Positions 36,910 to 50,800 of a DNA stretch of 64,000 nt are shown piece by piece. The position numbers and the translations under genes were made by a program. This DNA is from Monilinia fructicola (Eukaryota > Ascomycota > Leotiomycetes > Helotiales > Sclerotiniaceae). Under the pieces are notes generated by a model, which was not told where the DNA came from, searched no databases, and saw nothing but the letters and a program-made list of their open reading frames with translations. Within the stretch, counting starts at the first letter, position 1, and the number at the start of each line of letters is the position of its first letter. Location of the stretch: NCBI GenBank assembly GCA_008692225.1, contig VICG01000013.1, positions 1,054,001 to 1,118,000 of the forward strand, written 5' to 3'.

Positions 36910-38289
36910 CTTCAATCAAGGTCTGCTTCTTTGGCCCTCGAAACATGCATTCTTCGAAGGAATACCTCTGATCTAAGAGTGCCAAAAAAATAAAAGACTA
37001 GAGCAAGAATTCCAAGAATCATGTGGGGATACGATCCTTAATAGAATCCCCGCAAGATATCTGTATATCATACATCAGTAGGTATATTCGTGCAAAATAA
37101 GTAAACGGTACAGTACCGCACGCCACAGTCGATACCACCACACCACATGAGAAAGAGGAATAATTGCGCCGACTGAGAAGACAGTAAGTTGCCATTTACG
37201 ACTCCTTTTGATGAGTCCTGTTAGCTCTTGCATAACCATGACCACTGTGCCGCTCAACCTCATCAATTCTGCTAATCTTCATTCGTTGAACCGAGACAAC
37301 TACGCCTCTTCTCGCCGCTAAGGCAGTCAGGTGGTACTGCATATTATTGAAATTGATGTAAGAATGTCGAATATACATGTTTCTTGAAGTTGGCTATTTG
37401 TTGGTTGAAGAAAAAGGCGTTGCCGTTATATATGAAGATCTGGAGCGTTCAGGACCTGGTTTGCACGGATAGTATGCTTTCACGTGGTACGACTAGCCAG
37501 GCACCGGGGAATAAGATTCTAGATTCCAGTTTGCCGGCCAGTATTCATTGGAAACGGAATGGAAGGGATTCGGAGAGATGCAGGCTCGTTGTTGAAGATC
37601 GTCTTCCACCCAGTATAATTTAAGATGCACAGTGGCTCGTTTGCTGGCGGGTTTAAAAAGTTGTATCGAGATATAGTTTTATATACTTACCACAGAAATA
37701 TGATTGTTGACCGCCTTGAAGAAAGAGAAGGGAACATCAAGTTCGTGTTTCCATGATCTCCGTACCTCCATATAGACATACTTGGGTACATACCACCCCC
37801 TTGTACCCCCTGCTGGGTGTCCCGAGTAGGAAGGTTACACTTGGGTAACCAGGTATAGTAACGTCAATCTCGCTAGTCTGACATACAGTTTGCCCGATGA
37901 ATCCTTCACTGCTACGAGGAGAAAATCGAAAATATGAAGAGTGTTTATTAGAGATAAGCATGTTCATTGTTTAGCATCATAATTTGTATATGAAACAACA
38001 AATGTTTCGCTATACTTTCCTACGTTTATGTAGCCCACGTGAAGCCGGAGGAAATGTTACTAACCGACAGGTATATGTTTGGCCTTGTAATTTGAGAGAG
38101 GATATCTTATACTTTCCTACACAATCTATAATCAAATCTTATCCCGTAATCTAATTGCTAGACTTCAAGAAAGAGCTTTTAGTAACCATAACTCCTTGCA
38201 GACTGTAGGGAATCATACTTTTCAATAGCTAGTCTGTGATACCAGGGAGAACCTTATAGTCATTTTGTCGCTCTCAAACTCATACCACT
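36910..38289. other. Intergenic, 1.4 kb
   Basis: Promoter side of the membrane-protein gene and 3' flank of the MFS gene. No supported coding region. TACATACC-like sequence and inverted pieces near 37780-37860 do not form a recognisable element. Confidence 0.45.
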
Positions 38290-40153
38290 TTAGTCTCTAT
38301 CAATTCTTTGGGCTCTAAAAAGCCTAGCTCCCACTCCTATAAATCCACAAGCAGCACTTACTCCCGTGAAGAATATTACGGTCCCATACTCTGTCCCATA
38401 TCCACCATTGATACCATCCCAACCCCCATATTGAACAAGACGCTCAGTGACTGGTCCGCATACCACACTACCCACACCTCTTCCTGCGCTGAATAAGCCC
38501 ATCAATACACCAAATCCTGCATGCTCGTCTGAGCGTTGAACTTCCTTGATCATTCCTGCCCAAATGGCACTCCAACCACCAGCAAAGATACCATAGATGA
38601 TGGTGAAAAATATCAGAGACGGAAGGGAAGTGGATATTCCCCACAAGAAGAACACAGAGAGAGCGGATAGAGCAGATGAGAGAAGTACAACGGTTGTGAT
38701 ATGTCTGATATCTGAGAGATAACCAAGGGAAATTGCCCCAATAACAGAGAATGAATTCAAAAGTGCTATTAATGTTGTACCTACTATAGATGAAAAGTGA
38801 AGTGAAGCACTGTAAGATGAGAGGTAAAGAGAAGGCGAGAAGAATCCAAGTGAAGACGAAATATTTGCTACTTGGAGGAACCAAAAAATGGGCGATCTGA
38901 GGAAAGCGTAACTTGGCTTTGATGGTGGTTTGTTAGAGCATGTAGCTGGAGTTCTTGGTTTGATATAATAGATGAGAGGGCAACAGAGAAGAAACAAAAT
39001 GACAGCCCAAATTCGAAGGGTACTGCGGAAACCGTATCTATCGACAAGACACGACAAGAGAAATGGAAAAATGAGACCAGAGGTTCCAACACTGTTAGAT
39101 TTAGCTATGATATAGCTTCAACGTGAGAACCCGATGCTTACCCTGACCACATAACACCTAGTGCAAGGCCTTTTCGTTTAACTACATGAGATTGAAGAAT
39201 TAGCAATTACCTAGCAGCAAATGATTCTGGAGTAAAACAATAAAATTAAGCTACGATCTATAAACAGGAAATAGAAGACGAATAACTCGAAGGGAAAATC
39301 CAAATAGTGCTAAACTTTGAAACCCAAAGGGGGATTGAAATGGATTTTGGACATCGAAACATAACTAAAAATCGACAAATACGAAACGAAAGAACCAAAT
39401 ACATACCAAACCATTGATCAAGATAGAACATCGTCGGAGAGTATAGAAGACTACCTCCAACAGCGTATAGAACCCCTTGTGTAACGATGAGGTGCCATAC
39501 CTCAGTAGCGAAACTGGCTGAAATAAGTGCTGCCAACACAAGAAAAAGACCAACTATTGACGAAAGTTGACGAATTGATGGGAAGGTTTCCAGCACGTAG
39601 AGGGAGACTGGAGCAAAGAGATACACTGCAACACCTTATGAGTACTGATTCACTGGGGCGGGAATGAATGAGATGGCCTTTCTCATTGATCAAGAGAATG
39701 AACTGAGATGTTGAAACTCACTGATTCCAGTGGCACATGTTCCAGTGATAGCTATACTATTTGCATGCTTATCGAAAGGGGGATGGGTGGAGTAATAGGT
39801 TTGGAAGACTCCAAAAGCAAAAGGAAACCCTGCTGATCGTTAGTCCTTTGAACGTTTTAAGTTTACCTGAGCATTGAAAGTAAAGTCCTGTTTCAGACAA
39901 AGAACCCACCCCAGATCAATGCCTCAAATACAAAGCATGCAGCTAGAAATAACCAAGCATCTCTACCTTCATCTGCTTTTGGGATATTGTCACCTTCCGT
40001 ATTGGCCGAGTCACCTGTTCCTCCCTCTAAGTCTCGATTGCCCTCATTGAACAGTGGAATGTCTAGAGGTGAGACTGACAAATGAGCCTTGAATTCTGCG
40101 CCAGAGCCGTCAAGTCTCGTCCCCAAAGGGAAACTAGAAGATGAATGCACCAT
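38290..40153 (-). CDS. MFS transporter, monocarboxylate-transporter-like (5 exons)
   Basis: Exons 40153-39910, 39829-39722, 39625-39407, 39181-39142 and 39091-38290 join in phase to 470 residues with no frame damage. The first 65 residues are hydrophilic and acidic. Twelve hydrophobic helices follow. The first helix begins AWLFLAACFVFEALIWG, then FPFAFGVFQTYYS; the middle segment DQWFVKRKGLALGVMWSG is the hallmark of fungal MCT-type (Mch-like) carriers, with a short central loop. The fourth exon is only 40 nt and encodes that hallmark; the intron before it is unusually long for this window (225 nt). Fungal members sit in the plasma or vacuolar membrane; many have no demonstrated monocarboxylate transport, so substrate is unknown. 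Confidence 0.85.
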
Positions 40154-42697
40154 TTTTTGAGGGACAATGGGGATCCCAAAGGGAGCGCGAATTTATTTTG
40201 AAGTCGTAGCGTAGAATAGGAAACCTAGGAAGTGAAAGAGTTTCAACGCTACAGGTGGCAGCGTTTGAATGAGTGAATATATGAAGGTGAATGATGTCTG
40301 TTGGAAGAGAAGTCGATCACTTAGTCTACACTTGAGGTGCATCGCACCTTCTCTTCTTGGTAACATCTTCCAGACAAAAACCCTATCCCACCAACTGATG
40401 GTTAAGCAGGTTTTCTTTTGAATTCTATGCATGAGGCGACATCATAGCCCCCGGGTTTGACGTTCGGAAGATCGTCAGCTGTTGCAGTAGAATGCCGGTA
40501 GCCCCCCGAGAAACTGTTATACGCGATTGGAATCTCGATCTTGAAGGTGCGAGGCGTTCCAATGTGATGAATCTCACATAGTTAGCTAGCTCCCGACATA
40601 CGGTTGGTAAATCACATAGTGATTAGAGTATACGGCGTTGGGCGAAGACGTATTCAATCTGACTTGGGTGCATGGATTTTCTGATCCTTTTCATTCACTA
40701 ACCTTGTCGAAACCAACTTCCATGTCATCTCCAACTGCAGGAACTATCTCCGGAGCAGGGCAGCTGATCGCTCGGCCCGTGTAGAAATTTCACCAAATGC
40801 CGAGTTGGCAGTGTTGGCAGTGAATCTTCGGTCCAGTAGTTTTCGAACGCAAATTCCGGTAGTATGGTTCACTTCAAGCTTTGGTTGCGACTGGTAAAAG
40901 ATCTTCGCAAGCAGAACCGTCTGGTAGGTCAAATTCGTCATCCAATGTTGAGAGGCTTACTGTAGGAGATTTGTTGGTGTGTCATTTGGCGTTCCTTGTT
41001 GTATGATTCAATTGCAAACCAGTAGGAGTTGAGTTTAGAAATGAAAGGTCCACACACAGATGAACAGACATGATTCAGATGGAGGATAAGGTGATAGCAC
41101 CATGTTAGCCCCAGCAGGTCTTCCATTCCTTGTTCTACATACGAGATACGATCGTGATAGTTCATGATCAATCAGCCGCAAATGAGAAGTGTGATATTTC
41201 CTCTATCAGTGTAAGATATTAGTCGACGTTACTTCTTCAAAAAGACTTCTCATGCAGCGGGGAAGCATATTCAGCCGTTCCCGTCGGCGCCCGTACGAGC
41301 TTTCCCCAGTCAAGCCACGAGTTTCCAGAAAAAGACAAATCTTATGATGGTGCTTATTTGAAAGTACTCATCACAGGCTTACTCCAATAGTGACATGGAA
41401 TCCTTGTAATTTGCCTGTTGGTTGGCCGTTGGTTAGTAAGATCTGACGACTATATCAAGGATTCTGTTTGCCATCAGGTGACGGTCATTACTATCTCAAT
41501 GCATCCTGGTGCACCTAGACTTTTGACTCCTCGGCTGTGATGATCCCCAGGGAGCAGATTTCGGTATGTCTGGAGAGGAAAACGGGCTCCAATCCTGAAG
41601 AAACTCCGACATATCATAGCAACAACGCTAGCAGCTTCACACTCGATCACTCTTGCATCTACCTAGCCATTAATGCACGAATAAACATTTAGTACTTCAC
41701 CCATATTAATACTTGGTATCTGCTGAGATAAGGCGTCTTTAAATCATGATCAGTCTATATCTTAGAAGGTAAGAAGAACAGCTTCCGCTCGCCGTAGAAA
41801 GGTTGGGTACATAATGTACGCACATTATGTCACTGGTTGCGGTGTGGCCAATAGAGCTAATCCAAAGCGCCCAGGACCATTTGGCCTGCATTTGCATGTG
41901 CCTTGTCAGGCCAAATTGAGATAATACCTCGGCGAACAAACTACCGCGGGTCTTCCTATGTAGGTATCAAGAGTATCAAGAGTATCAAACGTAGAAGCAA
42001 AGCCATATGAAACGCTTGGTCACCATCTATTTACCAAAGATGTTGGAAACGCGCAAGGGATGTACAGCATCGTAGCTGCCCTAGTTTATCGATTGGGTAT
42101 CCCGCCACTTGGCCGTAGGGTATCACGTACAGTTACGACTGCATAATGGAAAACACTGGAGTTGGTTTCATGGAGGAGCTTTGACAAAAACATGTTACTA
42201 AAGTAGTACAATATTGCTATGATTGGAAGCTTGTATAAGGACCAGTAAAAAGCATATCGTACAGAGGGGTTCTCCCATTCCAGATTCCGTTTCCGTAAAC
42301 AGATATTTTGGAGCGAGAAAATGTAACCAAACAAACCTAGCCAAACGCCATTGTGATAGGTGAATCCGAAGGAAATGTGATGGTATAAGAAACAACCAGG
42401 TAAAGAATCCTAAACCCATCTTATACAGTTTTCGGCTATAAACTCCGGTGCGGCTATACCTAGACATCGGTGAACTCGGGTCCATCATTGTGTACCTTGA
42501 TTGCATGAGATTGATTCCAGACCACCTGAACCTGTCAGGTTACGGTGCTAAGTGGTCCAGTGTCATACATACAATCCCTTTATCCAGCAGCAAACCAACG
42601 ATCCCAAGTAGCAACTACGTCAATTACTACTAACCTTTCAAGTCAGGCGATGAGTTATATGCCTTCCCAACTTGTAAACATGCGATTTGTATAACAT
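40154..42697. other. Intergenic, 2.5 kb
   Basis: No credible gene. The small frames on both strands have no domain. The region includes the promoter of the MFS gene at its left end and the 3' flank of pex11 at its right end. Confidence 0.45.
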
Positions 42698-43458
42698 TTA
42701 GGCAGTCTTTTTCCATTGACTGTAGACGCCGATCAAACTGCTCACAGTACCTGCTAGTCCAACAACACCATCATCGAAGTTAGCCAATCCGATTGCTGAA
42801 CTTGGAACTGTGATATCGCATAGGTCCGAGAGGAGTTGTGTGTTGATCGCAGCGCGTTCCCTATGACGGCAGGTTAGCAACGTGTCTAATACTCTGAGAT
42901 GCGAGGTTCAACTGACTTCTCGATTCTCTTGCTAGTCACAACACCTTCTCCATCTTTCTTATCAATCTTTGCAGACTGTTGTCGGAGATTATATAATGAG
43001 TACAGTCCAGACGCAGTGCTAAACAACAACCCTATCAACCAAAACCGATAAGCCTCCTTTTGTAGCCTCTTCGTCGATGGGCTCTTCCTGATCCCCGCAG
43101 CATCCAGAACTGTAAAGGCATCGAAAGTCAAATAACCCGCATACCCCAACTGTCTGCCCACGGCACAATACTTGATTACCGGATCGAGACTTTTCGAATC
43201 CGCAGCGATAGCAGCGGCTTTCATATGTTCGACGTTCTTGCCAAATCGCATTATTTTACGCACCAGTCCGAATTGCTTTTTGATGGCCTCGTATGGCGCG
43301 ATTTCTCCGGGTGTTCCATTGGTACGGAGAAGGTACCAGGCGTAGAATCGGGAAAAGTACTGGAGGGTTCGGAGAAGCTTATCGCGACCGACGGTTGTAG
43401 CGACGAATTTAAGGTAATGTGCGACGGATGGATGGTAAACCAAAGTATCGGCGACCAT
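42698..43458 (-). CDS. pex11: Peroxisomal membrane protein Pex11 (2 exons)
   Basis: Exon 1 43458-42917 and exon 2 42860-42698 join in phase 2 (intron 42916-42861, GTCAGT donor, TGCTAAC branch) to 234 residues. The protein begins MVADTLVYHPSVAHYLKF, has the amphipathic N-terminal region that bends membranes, KYCAVGRQLGYAGYLTFD in the centre, a hydrophobic FWLIGLLFSTASGLYSLY segment and a C-terminal SSAIGLANFDDGVVGLAG membrane segment with WKKTA at the end. Length and layout match fungal Pex11/PMP27. It elongates peroxisomes before Dnm1/Fis1-mediated fission and is generally induced on fatty acids. It is transcribed away from fpg with 593 bp between starts. Confidence 0.94.
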
Positions 43459-44051
43459 CTTGATGATCCAAGTTACGAATTCAAGAGAGAGAAGGAATGT
43501 ATTAATAGAGAAGAAAGAGATGTTAGATTATGAGGTTGTGAGGTTGTGAAAGGGAAAAAACGATGGGATCATGGATATGGATGGCTTGTGATAGCTTGAA
43601 AGGGATGATGCTACCCTTTGGGGATATTATAATGCCGAGGTTATGGAGAAAGCTTGACCGCCTTACAGTATAGGTGTAAATAAAGCTCATGATATTATAT
43701 CAACGGTCTAGAATTAAGGCAAGTACCCAGGTAGACGGACGCTATCAGGAGGCAAGTCACGTTTTAGCTTAATTTAGGAGCAATTGCAAGACATCTTATT
43801 TCCAAGGTTATTGATACTGGTGTGTTTTTCTGCTTTTGGGAGCCTTTAAAATCACCATCGTCACACCCTCTCCCCCTATTCTCCTATTCTCCTATTTTCC
43901 TATTCCCCTATCCTCCTTTCTTCTTATTTCTTCAGAAACATCGGAATCGAAATTGAATGTCAGTGTGACCTTTTGATACCTTTACTGTGCCACTTTGCTT
44001 CTTTGGCTCTTGTAGCTGGCTGCCTGTCGTGTTATTCAAGCACGTTTTACG
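43459..44051. promoter_or_regulatory. Shared divergent promoter region of pex11 and fpg
   Basis: 593 bp between two divergent start codons. A pyrimidine-rich block (CTATTCTCCTATTCTCC-like units) at about 43870-43925 precedes fpg. No other element is assigned. Confidence 0.5.
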
Positions 44052-45508
44052 ATGCCGGAGATTGCAGAAGGTGAACCGCAACTTATCTCAATCAAGAGAA
44101 AAAGTTAGGTACGAAGGTTGACCCAAATTCACAGTTGCGCGCGCTGTGCACCACATACGCAAAACCTTGGTTGGTAAAACATTGGCAGTTGTTAAGGCTC
44201 AAGATGATGCCAATGTCTTTGGAAAGGTCGGAACAAGTGCTTCCGAATTCCAAAAGGCATTGACTGGGAAGAAAGTAATAGGCGCAGGACAACAAGGCAA
44301 ATATTTTTGGTTAGACCATTCTTTGAGTCCACACAATGCCAGTACTGAATTGCGATAGGATGATCATGTCCTCGCCACCACATCCAGTATTTCATTTTGG
44401 CATGACGGGTATGAAAACCTTCAAGTTCGTTGTTTGACACGGTGCTGATTATCCAGGATGGTTTCATATTCGAGGACAGGGAACTTACTATTACAGATCA
44501 AAAGATGAGGGCAAAGAAGAGGTATGGCCACCGAAATTTTCGAAATTCTCACTACAAACAGCAGGATCTCCAAGAGTCGAGGCAGCATTTACAGACTCAA
44601 GGAGGTTTTCGAGAATCCGACTGTTAGATTGTGCTGCTGATACCATTCGAAACACGACTCCACTCAAGGAGAATGGTCCAGATCCTGTTATTGATAAAGA
44701 TATCTTGACAGCTGAGTGGCTGGAGCAGAAGTTGAACAAAAAACAGGTGCCTATAAAGGCATTGCTACTGGATCAAGCGAACATCAGCGGGATTGGAAAT
44801 TGGGTCGGGTTAGTCGTCTCCATGTACATCATACTGACCTATGCTGACAACACTTAAAGCGACGAGATACTTTACCATGCAAGACTTCATCCTGAACAAT
44901 ACAGCAATACATTTAGCTCGGAAGAGATCAAGCGATTGCATCACTCAATGATGTACATTTGTCAAACGGCAGTAGACCTGTTGGCCGACTCTTCCAAGTT
45001 CCCAGATGATTGGATGTTTAAGCATCGCTGGGGAAAAGGGAAAAAGGATGGCCCAACTGCATTGCCAAATGGGCAGAAGATCACGTTTCTTACCGTCGGG
45101 GGGCGAACATCTTGTGTGGTGCCAAGTGTCCAGAAGAAAACGGGTGCAGTCGCCGGTGAATTAAAGAAACGAAGTGCGTCCAGTGACAGTGAATCGGTCC
45201 AGGATGTTCCGGTGAGAAAACAAAGTTCTAGGAAGAGGAAGGTTGCTGTGGCATCCATTAAATCCGAAGAGTCCGATGAGGATACCACGGAACAACAAAA
45301 TTCGAAGACAACGCCTCGGAAATCCACGCTGAGTAAAAGTGAGATCTCAGATGATGATGCGGGGAATATCCCCACAAAGGTAGTCAAGCTGACTAAGGAG
45401 AAGAAGTCAAACCCTTTTGAACCCAGGACTGCAGAGAACATTGCATCTACCCCGCCGCGACGTAGATCTGGACGATATGCGAGGACTGATATCGTATATC
45501 CAAAATAA
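44052..45508 (+). CDS. fpg: Formamidopyrimidine-DNA glycosylase, fungal/plant Fpg type (5 exons)
   Basis: Exons 44052-44070, 44135-44309, 44359-44408, 44457-44808 and 44860-45508 join in phase to 414 residues. Exon 1 encodes only six full codons, MPEIAE, which contain the catalytic Pro2 and Glu3 exposed after Met removal. Further Fpg features are QDDANVFGKVG, a HFGMTGW segment, the DSRRFSRIRL strand, LLLDQANISGIGNWVGDEIL (helix-two-turn-helix) and HPEQYS. The C-terminal hairpin FLTVGGRTSCVVPSVQKK replaces the zinc finger of bacterial MutM, as in plant and fungal enzymes. It removes oxidised purines such as formamidopyrimidines and nicks the strand by beta/delta-elimination. About 130 residues of basic and acidic Lys/Ser/Glu-rich tail follow, with RKQSSRKRK as a likely nuclear signal. 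Confidence 0.93.
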
Positions 45509-47326
45509 AGTGCATACCAAACTCAAAATAGATCTACCTCATATCTTTTTCTTCAATGTTTGAATTCAGGCTTGACAACAAAGGTGATCTCTCAGGCTCC
45601 AAAGGCTTATACCACTAGTGAATGGCCTCTTGAGCTTATTAGATGCCTATAATCTTGGAAGGCTTGGAGTGCTCTTCCTTCCACACATCGCATGATTGTC
45701 CAAGCCTGGGATGACGTCTTTCCTGATAGCATTGTGAGAATATGTGCGAGTGCGATGAACTTATAGCTAGATTACAGTATCGCATTTTTTAGTGTATATA
45801 CTTCCATATTGTGTGGGTGATGGCTTAGCTGAAATCTTGAATGCAGCACACATACTAGTATGCTGCCCTAGAATTCGGACGCATTCTCAAATGTCCTAAG
45901 AATGCGTGGCTTTTCTATTCGACTGTATTTAGTCCGGCCTGGTAGCACAAGCAACAGAATGACGACATGAAGTATCTTTCTATCGCCCTTCTTCTTCTTA
46001 ATGGTCGTCCATGCAACAAGCGTCAACGTGGTGATTGATACTGTACTGTACTGTACTGTACTGTATCGGCAATTGAATAGGCCATTTGGCATACCCGAAT
46101 GCGAATGTCCAGCCAGCAACCAATCAGAAAGCTTAGCTCTCGGATGTTCTTCACACCCGTCAAACCCCCGGATGGAAGCTATCCTCAGCGTATTCGGATT
46201 TTAGTGCAAGTTGTAGGAAAGTTTATATGTCTTAGCTCTCTTGGCTAGCTGGGAATACCTAGCTCGATTATAGGTGAGTCCAGGTAAGGCTGATTCTAGA
46301 CTGGGTCAAGGGGTGGAATACAAATGCATTTCCAAAAAGACCAACAATAATGATATGGCATAGTACGGAGTAGGGTAAAGCATCACTATCCTGTTGATTG
46401 GATGGATTACTGTACATTGTACAATCAGATATTGTGTTGTTGATATTGTTGATATAAAGCAAAGAGTTTAGTGTTGGGTGTTGAAGTGGAAGGTAAAGTT
46501 GGTGAAGCTGGAGTTGGAATGATAATAATCTAATGCAGCAATCAGTAACCTTACTCCGTTCGCATCCATCCATCTATACTGTAGCTACGGAGTACAGTAC
46601 CTGCCTAGTGCTGTACTGTAATTAATACCTGCCTGCATGAATTGAACAATTTAGTAAGCAAAGCCTTTCCTGCTCTCTCTCTCTCTCTCCTCTTCTCTCC
46701 TTTCCTCCTTCTCTCCTTCCCTCCTTCTCTCCTTCCCCCCTTCCCCTCCTTCCATCCTCTCTCATAATGAGTCTTGTTGAGTCTCGTTTACTCCGTACAG
46801 TCATCTCGTCAACTCGTCAACTCGTCAACTCTCGGCTAGACATCGCGTCCACCCAAAAATGCCCCTCTTATAATGGGTATTGACGAATCACATGGCATCA
46901 AATCCTCGGATGCCCGGATGCTTTTCTAACCGGACATTTCTTTTTTGGAGAGAGATGATCAGCCATCGGAATGCCAGCCAATCTCAATCGATCTCGTATC
47001 TATACGACGATTTCAAGCTTTGATAATAATGTTCAGCACGGAATTTAGGAGCTTCGATGGAAAATGAAACCTCCTTACTTTGAAACTTTCACTTTCTTCA
47101 CATGAATATTTATTTTACTTTGTAATTAAGTATTGGGATTTATTCCTCAATCTGTTCTTTTCGTTGCAACCATCACTTCTCATTGGCCAACCTCGTCACG
47201 GATGCGGAAAGAAGCTTATATTGGATACTCACTTAGCACCGACTAGGAATCTAGGAACCCAAGAACCTAGGAACCTGCCCTGGTTGATCGAAGGTGGGAT
47301 TGAATTTATGAATCTACGGAGTAAGG

Positions 47327-47329
<3 letters not shown>

Positions 47330-47357
<28 letters not shown>

Positions 47358-47367
47358 CATACATACA
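47330..47367. repeat. CATA microsatellite
   Basis: About nine head-to-tail ACAT units upstream of the ABC transporter gene. Confidence 0.92.
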
Positions 47368-47658
47368 CCTGGGCAGTAGGAATATCCATCAATCCATCAA
47401 TTCATCAAAGCTTGATAATTCCAAGAGCCGATGGATAAATTTCAACCTTATTACTGAAGAAACCGCAGTCAACAAACTTTCCACCAAGTGCTCCTTCCAA
47501 GTTCCAAGTGCGTGCTGTTGTAACCTTCCTTATCTACAATAACAAACATCCTTAAGGGACTTTCATCCATTTCACCCCTTTTATTTTTTTAATAATCCGT
47601 TCTTGTCTTGTTCACTTTGCTCTGCTTTGAAACCCTTCTTCAATTTTCTTTACATCTC

Positions 47659-47776
47659 ATACATACATTTATATATACACACATACACATATACACATAT
47701 ACACACATACACACATACATACACACACACATACGTACATACACACATCCACACATCCACACATACATACATACGT
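47659..47776. repeat. Mixed ATAC/AC/ATCC microsatellite
   Basis: About 115 bp of interrupted ACATAC, ACACATAT and ATCCAC units, 85 bp before the ABC transporter start codon, so probably within the promoter or 5' leader. Confidence 0.9.
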
Positions 47777-47860
47777 AGTAGAATCTTTTTAATATTTTTT
47801 TAATCTGAATCAATCCATTGGCCATCGATCGAAGGGGAGATAGATATATCCCTACACAAC

Positions 47861-50800
47861 ATGGCCACTTCGGCGCCGTTTGGGGTTATACCTCAAAGTG
47901 AAGCTGTTGCTAAGACGGTGGATGAAATTGTCGATGAGAAGAAATATCAAAAATCCGGTCATGGACAGAAAGATAGTGATACCGAATCCTCGACGTTAGA
48001 TTCCTCGAGGGAAAGGGAAGAGACCACCGTCCGTGAACTGGCAAGACAAATCACACAAAAGTCCCTCGAGGGCGGCCACGATCCCAATATCAACCCATTT
48101 CTTGGATCAGATGACCCTAGGCTCGACCCATCATCGGAAAAGTTTAGTTCTAGAGCGTGGATGAAGCATCTCGTGCACATCCAATCTCGAGATCCCGAAA
48201 GATATCCCAACAGGACAGCAGGAATCGCCTACAAAAATCTGAACGCTCATGGATTTGGTGATCCAACCGATTATCAGAAGACATTTGGTAACTACCCCTT
48301 GGAAATTGCTGGTATGGTCAAAAGGGCCCTTGGGATTAGCAAGCCAACCAAAATTCAGATCTTGAGAGACTTTGACGGGCTGGTTAGAAGCGGAGAAATG
48401 CTTGTCGTGCTTGGTCGACCTGGGTCTGGATGTTCAACTTTATTAAAGACAATTTCTGGGGAAACATCAGGGTTTTTCGTGGACAACAAAACATATATTA
48501 ACTATCAAGGAATTCCAATGGAGACTATGCACAAAGATTTCAGGGGGGAATGCATATACCAAGCAGAAGTTGATATACACTTTCCTCAATTGACCGTGGC
48601 GCAGACATTATCATTTGCAGCTAAGGCTAAAGCTCCCCGAAACCGCATACCAGGAGTTACAAGAGAACAATACGCAAACCATCTTCGAGATGTCACCATG
48701 GCCACCTTTGGACTTTCTCATACATTCAACACGAAGGTTGGTAACGATTTTATTCGAGGAGTGAGTGGTGGTGAGCGAAAGCGTGTTAGTATTGCGGAAG
48801 CTGCCTTGGGTGGAAGCCCCCTTCAATGTTGGGATAACAGTACCCGAGGTCTCGACTCCGCTACCGCGTTGGAGTTCGTTAGGACTCTTCGAAATTCTAC
48901 AGAGATGACTGGATCCACCGCAGTCGTAGCCATTTACCAGGCTTCTCAGTCAATCTATGACCTCTTCGACAAGGTGGCTGTACTTTACGAAGGAAGGCAA
49001 ATCTACTTTGGCGATATCAATGCGGCGAAGACATTTTTCATCAATCTAGGTTTTGACTGCCCGCCTCGACAGACTACGGCAGACTTCTTGACTTCAATCA
49101 CATCACCAGCAGAACGTGTCATTCGACCTGGTTACGAAGGCAGGACTCCTTACACTCCGGACGAGTTTGCTGCCGTCTGGCAAAAGAGTGAGGATAGAGC
49201 ACAGCTACTCCGAGAGATCGATCAGTTTGACGCCGAATTTCCTATCGGTGGACAGGCTCTTGAGACCTTCAAGCAATCCAGGAAGGCAGTTCAAGCCAAG
49301 GGTCAGCGTGTAAAGAGTCCTTATACAATTTCGCTTCCTATGCAGGTCAAATTATGCGTGGAACGTGGATTTCAAAGACTTCAGGGAGACATGACTCTTT
49401 TACTCACTGGTCTTATAGGTAAGTTTCAGACTTGGAAATCATCCACGAATCACAAGCTGATATTAAACGTCAGGTCAATCTGTGATGTCTTTAATCATTG
49501 GCAGCGTTTTCTATAACCTTTCAGATAATACCAACAGTCTGTACAGCAGAGGTGCCCTTCTCTTCTTTGCTATCTTGATGGCTGCATTCCAGAGTGCACT
49601 GGAGATTCTCACTCTTTACGCGCAAAGACCAATTGTTGAGAAGCATACCAAATACGCCTTCTACCATCCAGTTGCAGAGGCTTGCGGATCCATGTTGTGT
49701 GACATACCAAATAAAGTAGCCACGACTATTATATTCGATCTTGGTCTGTACTTCATGACAAATTTACGGAGAACACCAGAGCACTTCTTTATATTCCTCC
49801 TGTTTACCTTTGTGTGTACTTTAACTATGTCCATGTTCTTCAGATCTATCGCTTCCCTATCACGAAGTTTGTCAGAGGTATGTAACATTTCTTCTGCACC
49901 TCTTATCACTCATGTCGTTGACATAAAATAGGCAATGGCACCTGCTGCTATCTTTATCCTTGCTATCGTCACTTATACTGGGTTTGCCGTCCCAATCAGA
50001 GACATGCATCCGTGGTTCCGGTGGATCAATTATGTCGATCCAGTTAGTTACGGTTTCGAGGCTTTGATGATCAATGAATTTCACGGTAGAAAAATCCCTT
50101 GTTCCGTATTCATACCTTCTGGCGAAAACTATACAAATCTTGGAGCCGATGAGAGGATTTGCTCTGCCACTGGTGCTGCAGCTGGCGCAGATTTTGTTGA
50201 TGGCGACAGATACATTGAGCTCAACTTTGGTTACTCTCACACTCATCTCTGGAGGTAAAATCTTGCTCCTAACCTCTCTGATAATCATCTAGCTAAAAAT
50301 TTTGCAGGAACTTGGGTATCTTGATCGCCTTTATGCTCTTTGGTTGTGGTGTCTACCTGTCCGCAAGCGAATTCATCTCGGCGAAAAAGTCCAAAGGAGA
50401 AGTCCTTTTGTTCCGCCGTGGCCGTATACCCTTCGTTTCGAAAGCATCTGACGAGGAAGCAAAATCGGACGACCGTATGACCGCTACAACTGTTACCAGA
50501 ACGAAGACTGTTCCAAATGCGCCGCCTAGTATTCAAAAGCAAACCGCCATATTCCATTGGGACGATGTTCATTATGATATCAAGATAAAAAATGAACCTA
50601 GGAAATTATTGGATGGGGTTGATGGATGGGTCAAGCCTGGAACCTTGACAGCCCTGATGGTAAATTTTCTCTGCCGTCCAATCTTCGCCTAATAATTTCT
50701 AACCGAGTTATTTTAGGGTGTCTCTGGTGCTGGAAAAACCACTCTCCTTGATGTTCTTGCCTCACGTGTAACCATGGGTGTTGTCACCGGACAAATGCTG

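Larger units (their letters stand above)
45509..47860. promoter_or_regulatory. Long upstream region of the ABC transporter gene with simple repeats and TACGGAGTA motifs
   Basis: 2.35 kb without a gene. It contains CTGTA pentamers at about 46038-46065, a CT-rich block at about 46674-46755, a CATA array at 47330-47367 and an AC/ATAC array at about 47659-47776. Four exact TACGGAGTA/TACTCCGTA copies fall here (46364, 46586, 46789, 47315). The immediate leader before the ATG at 47861 is not open. PDR transporter genes are usually drug-induced; no specific response element can be named by eye. Confidence 0.5.
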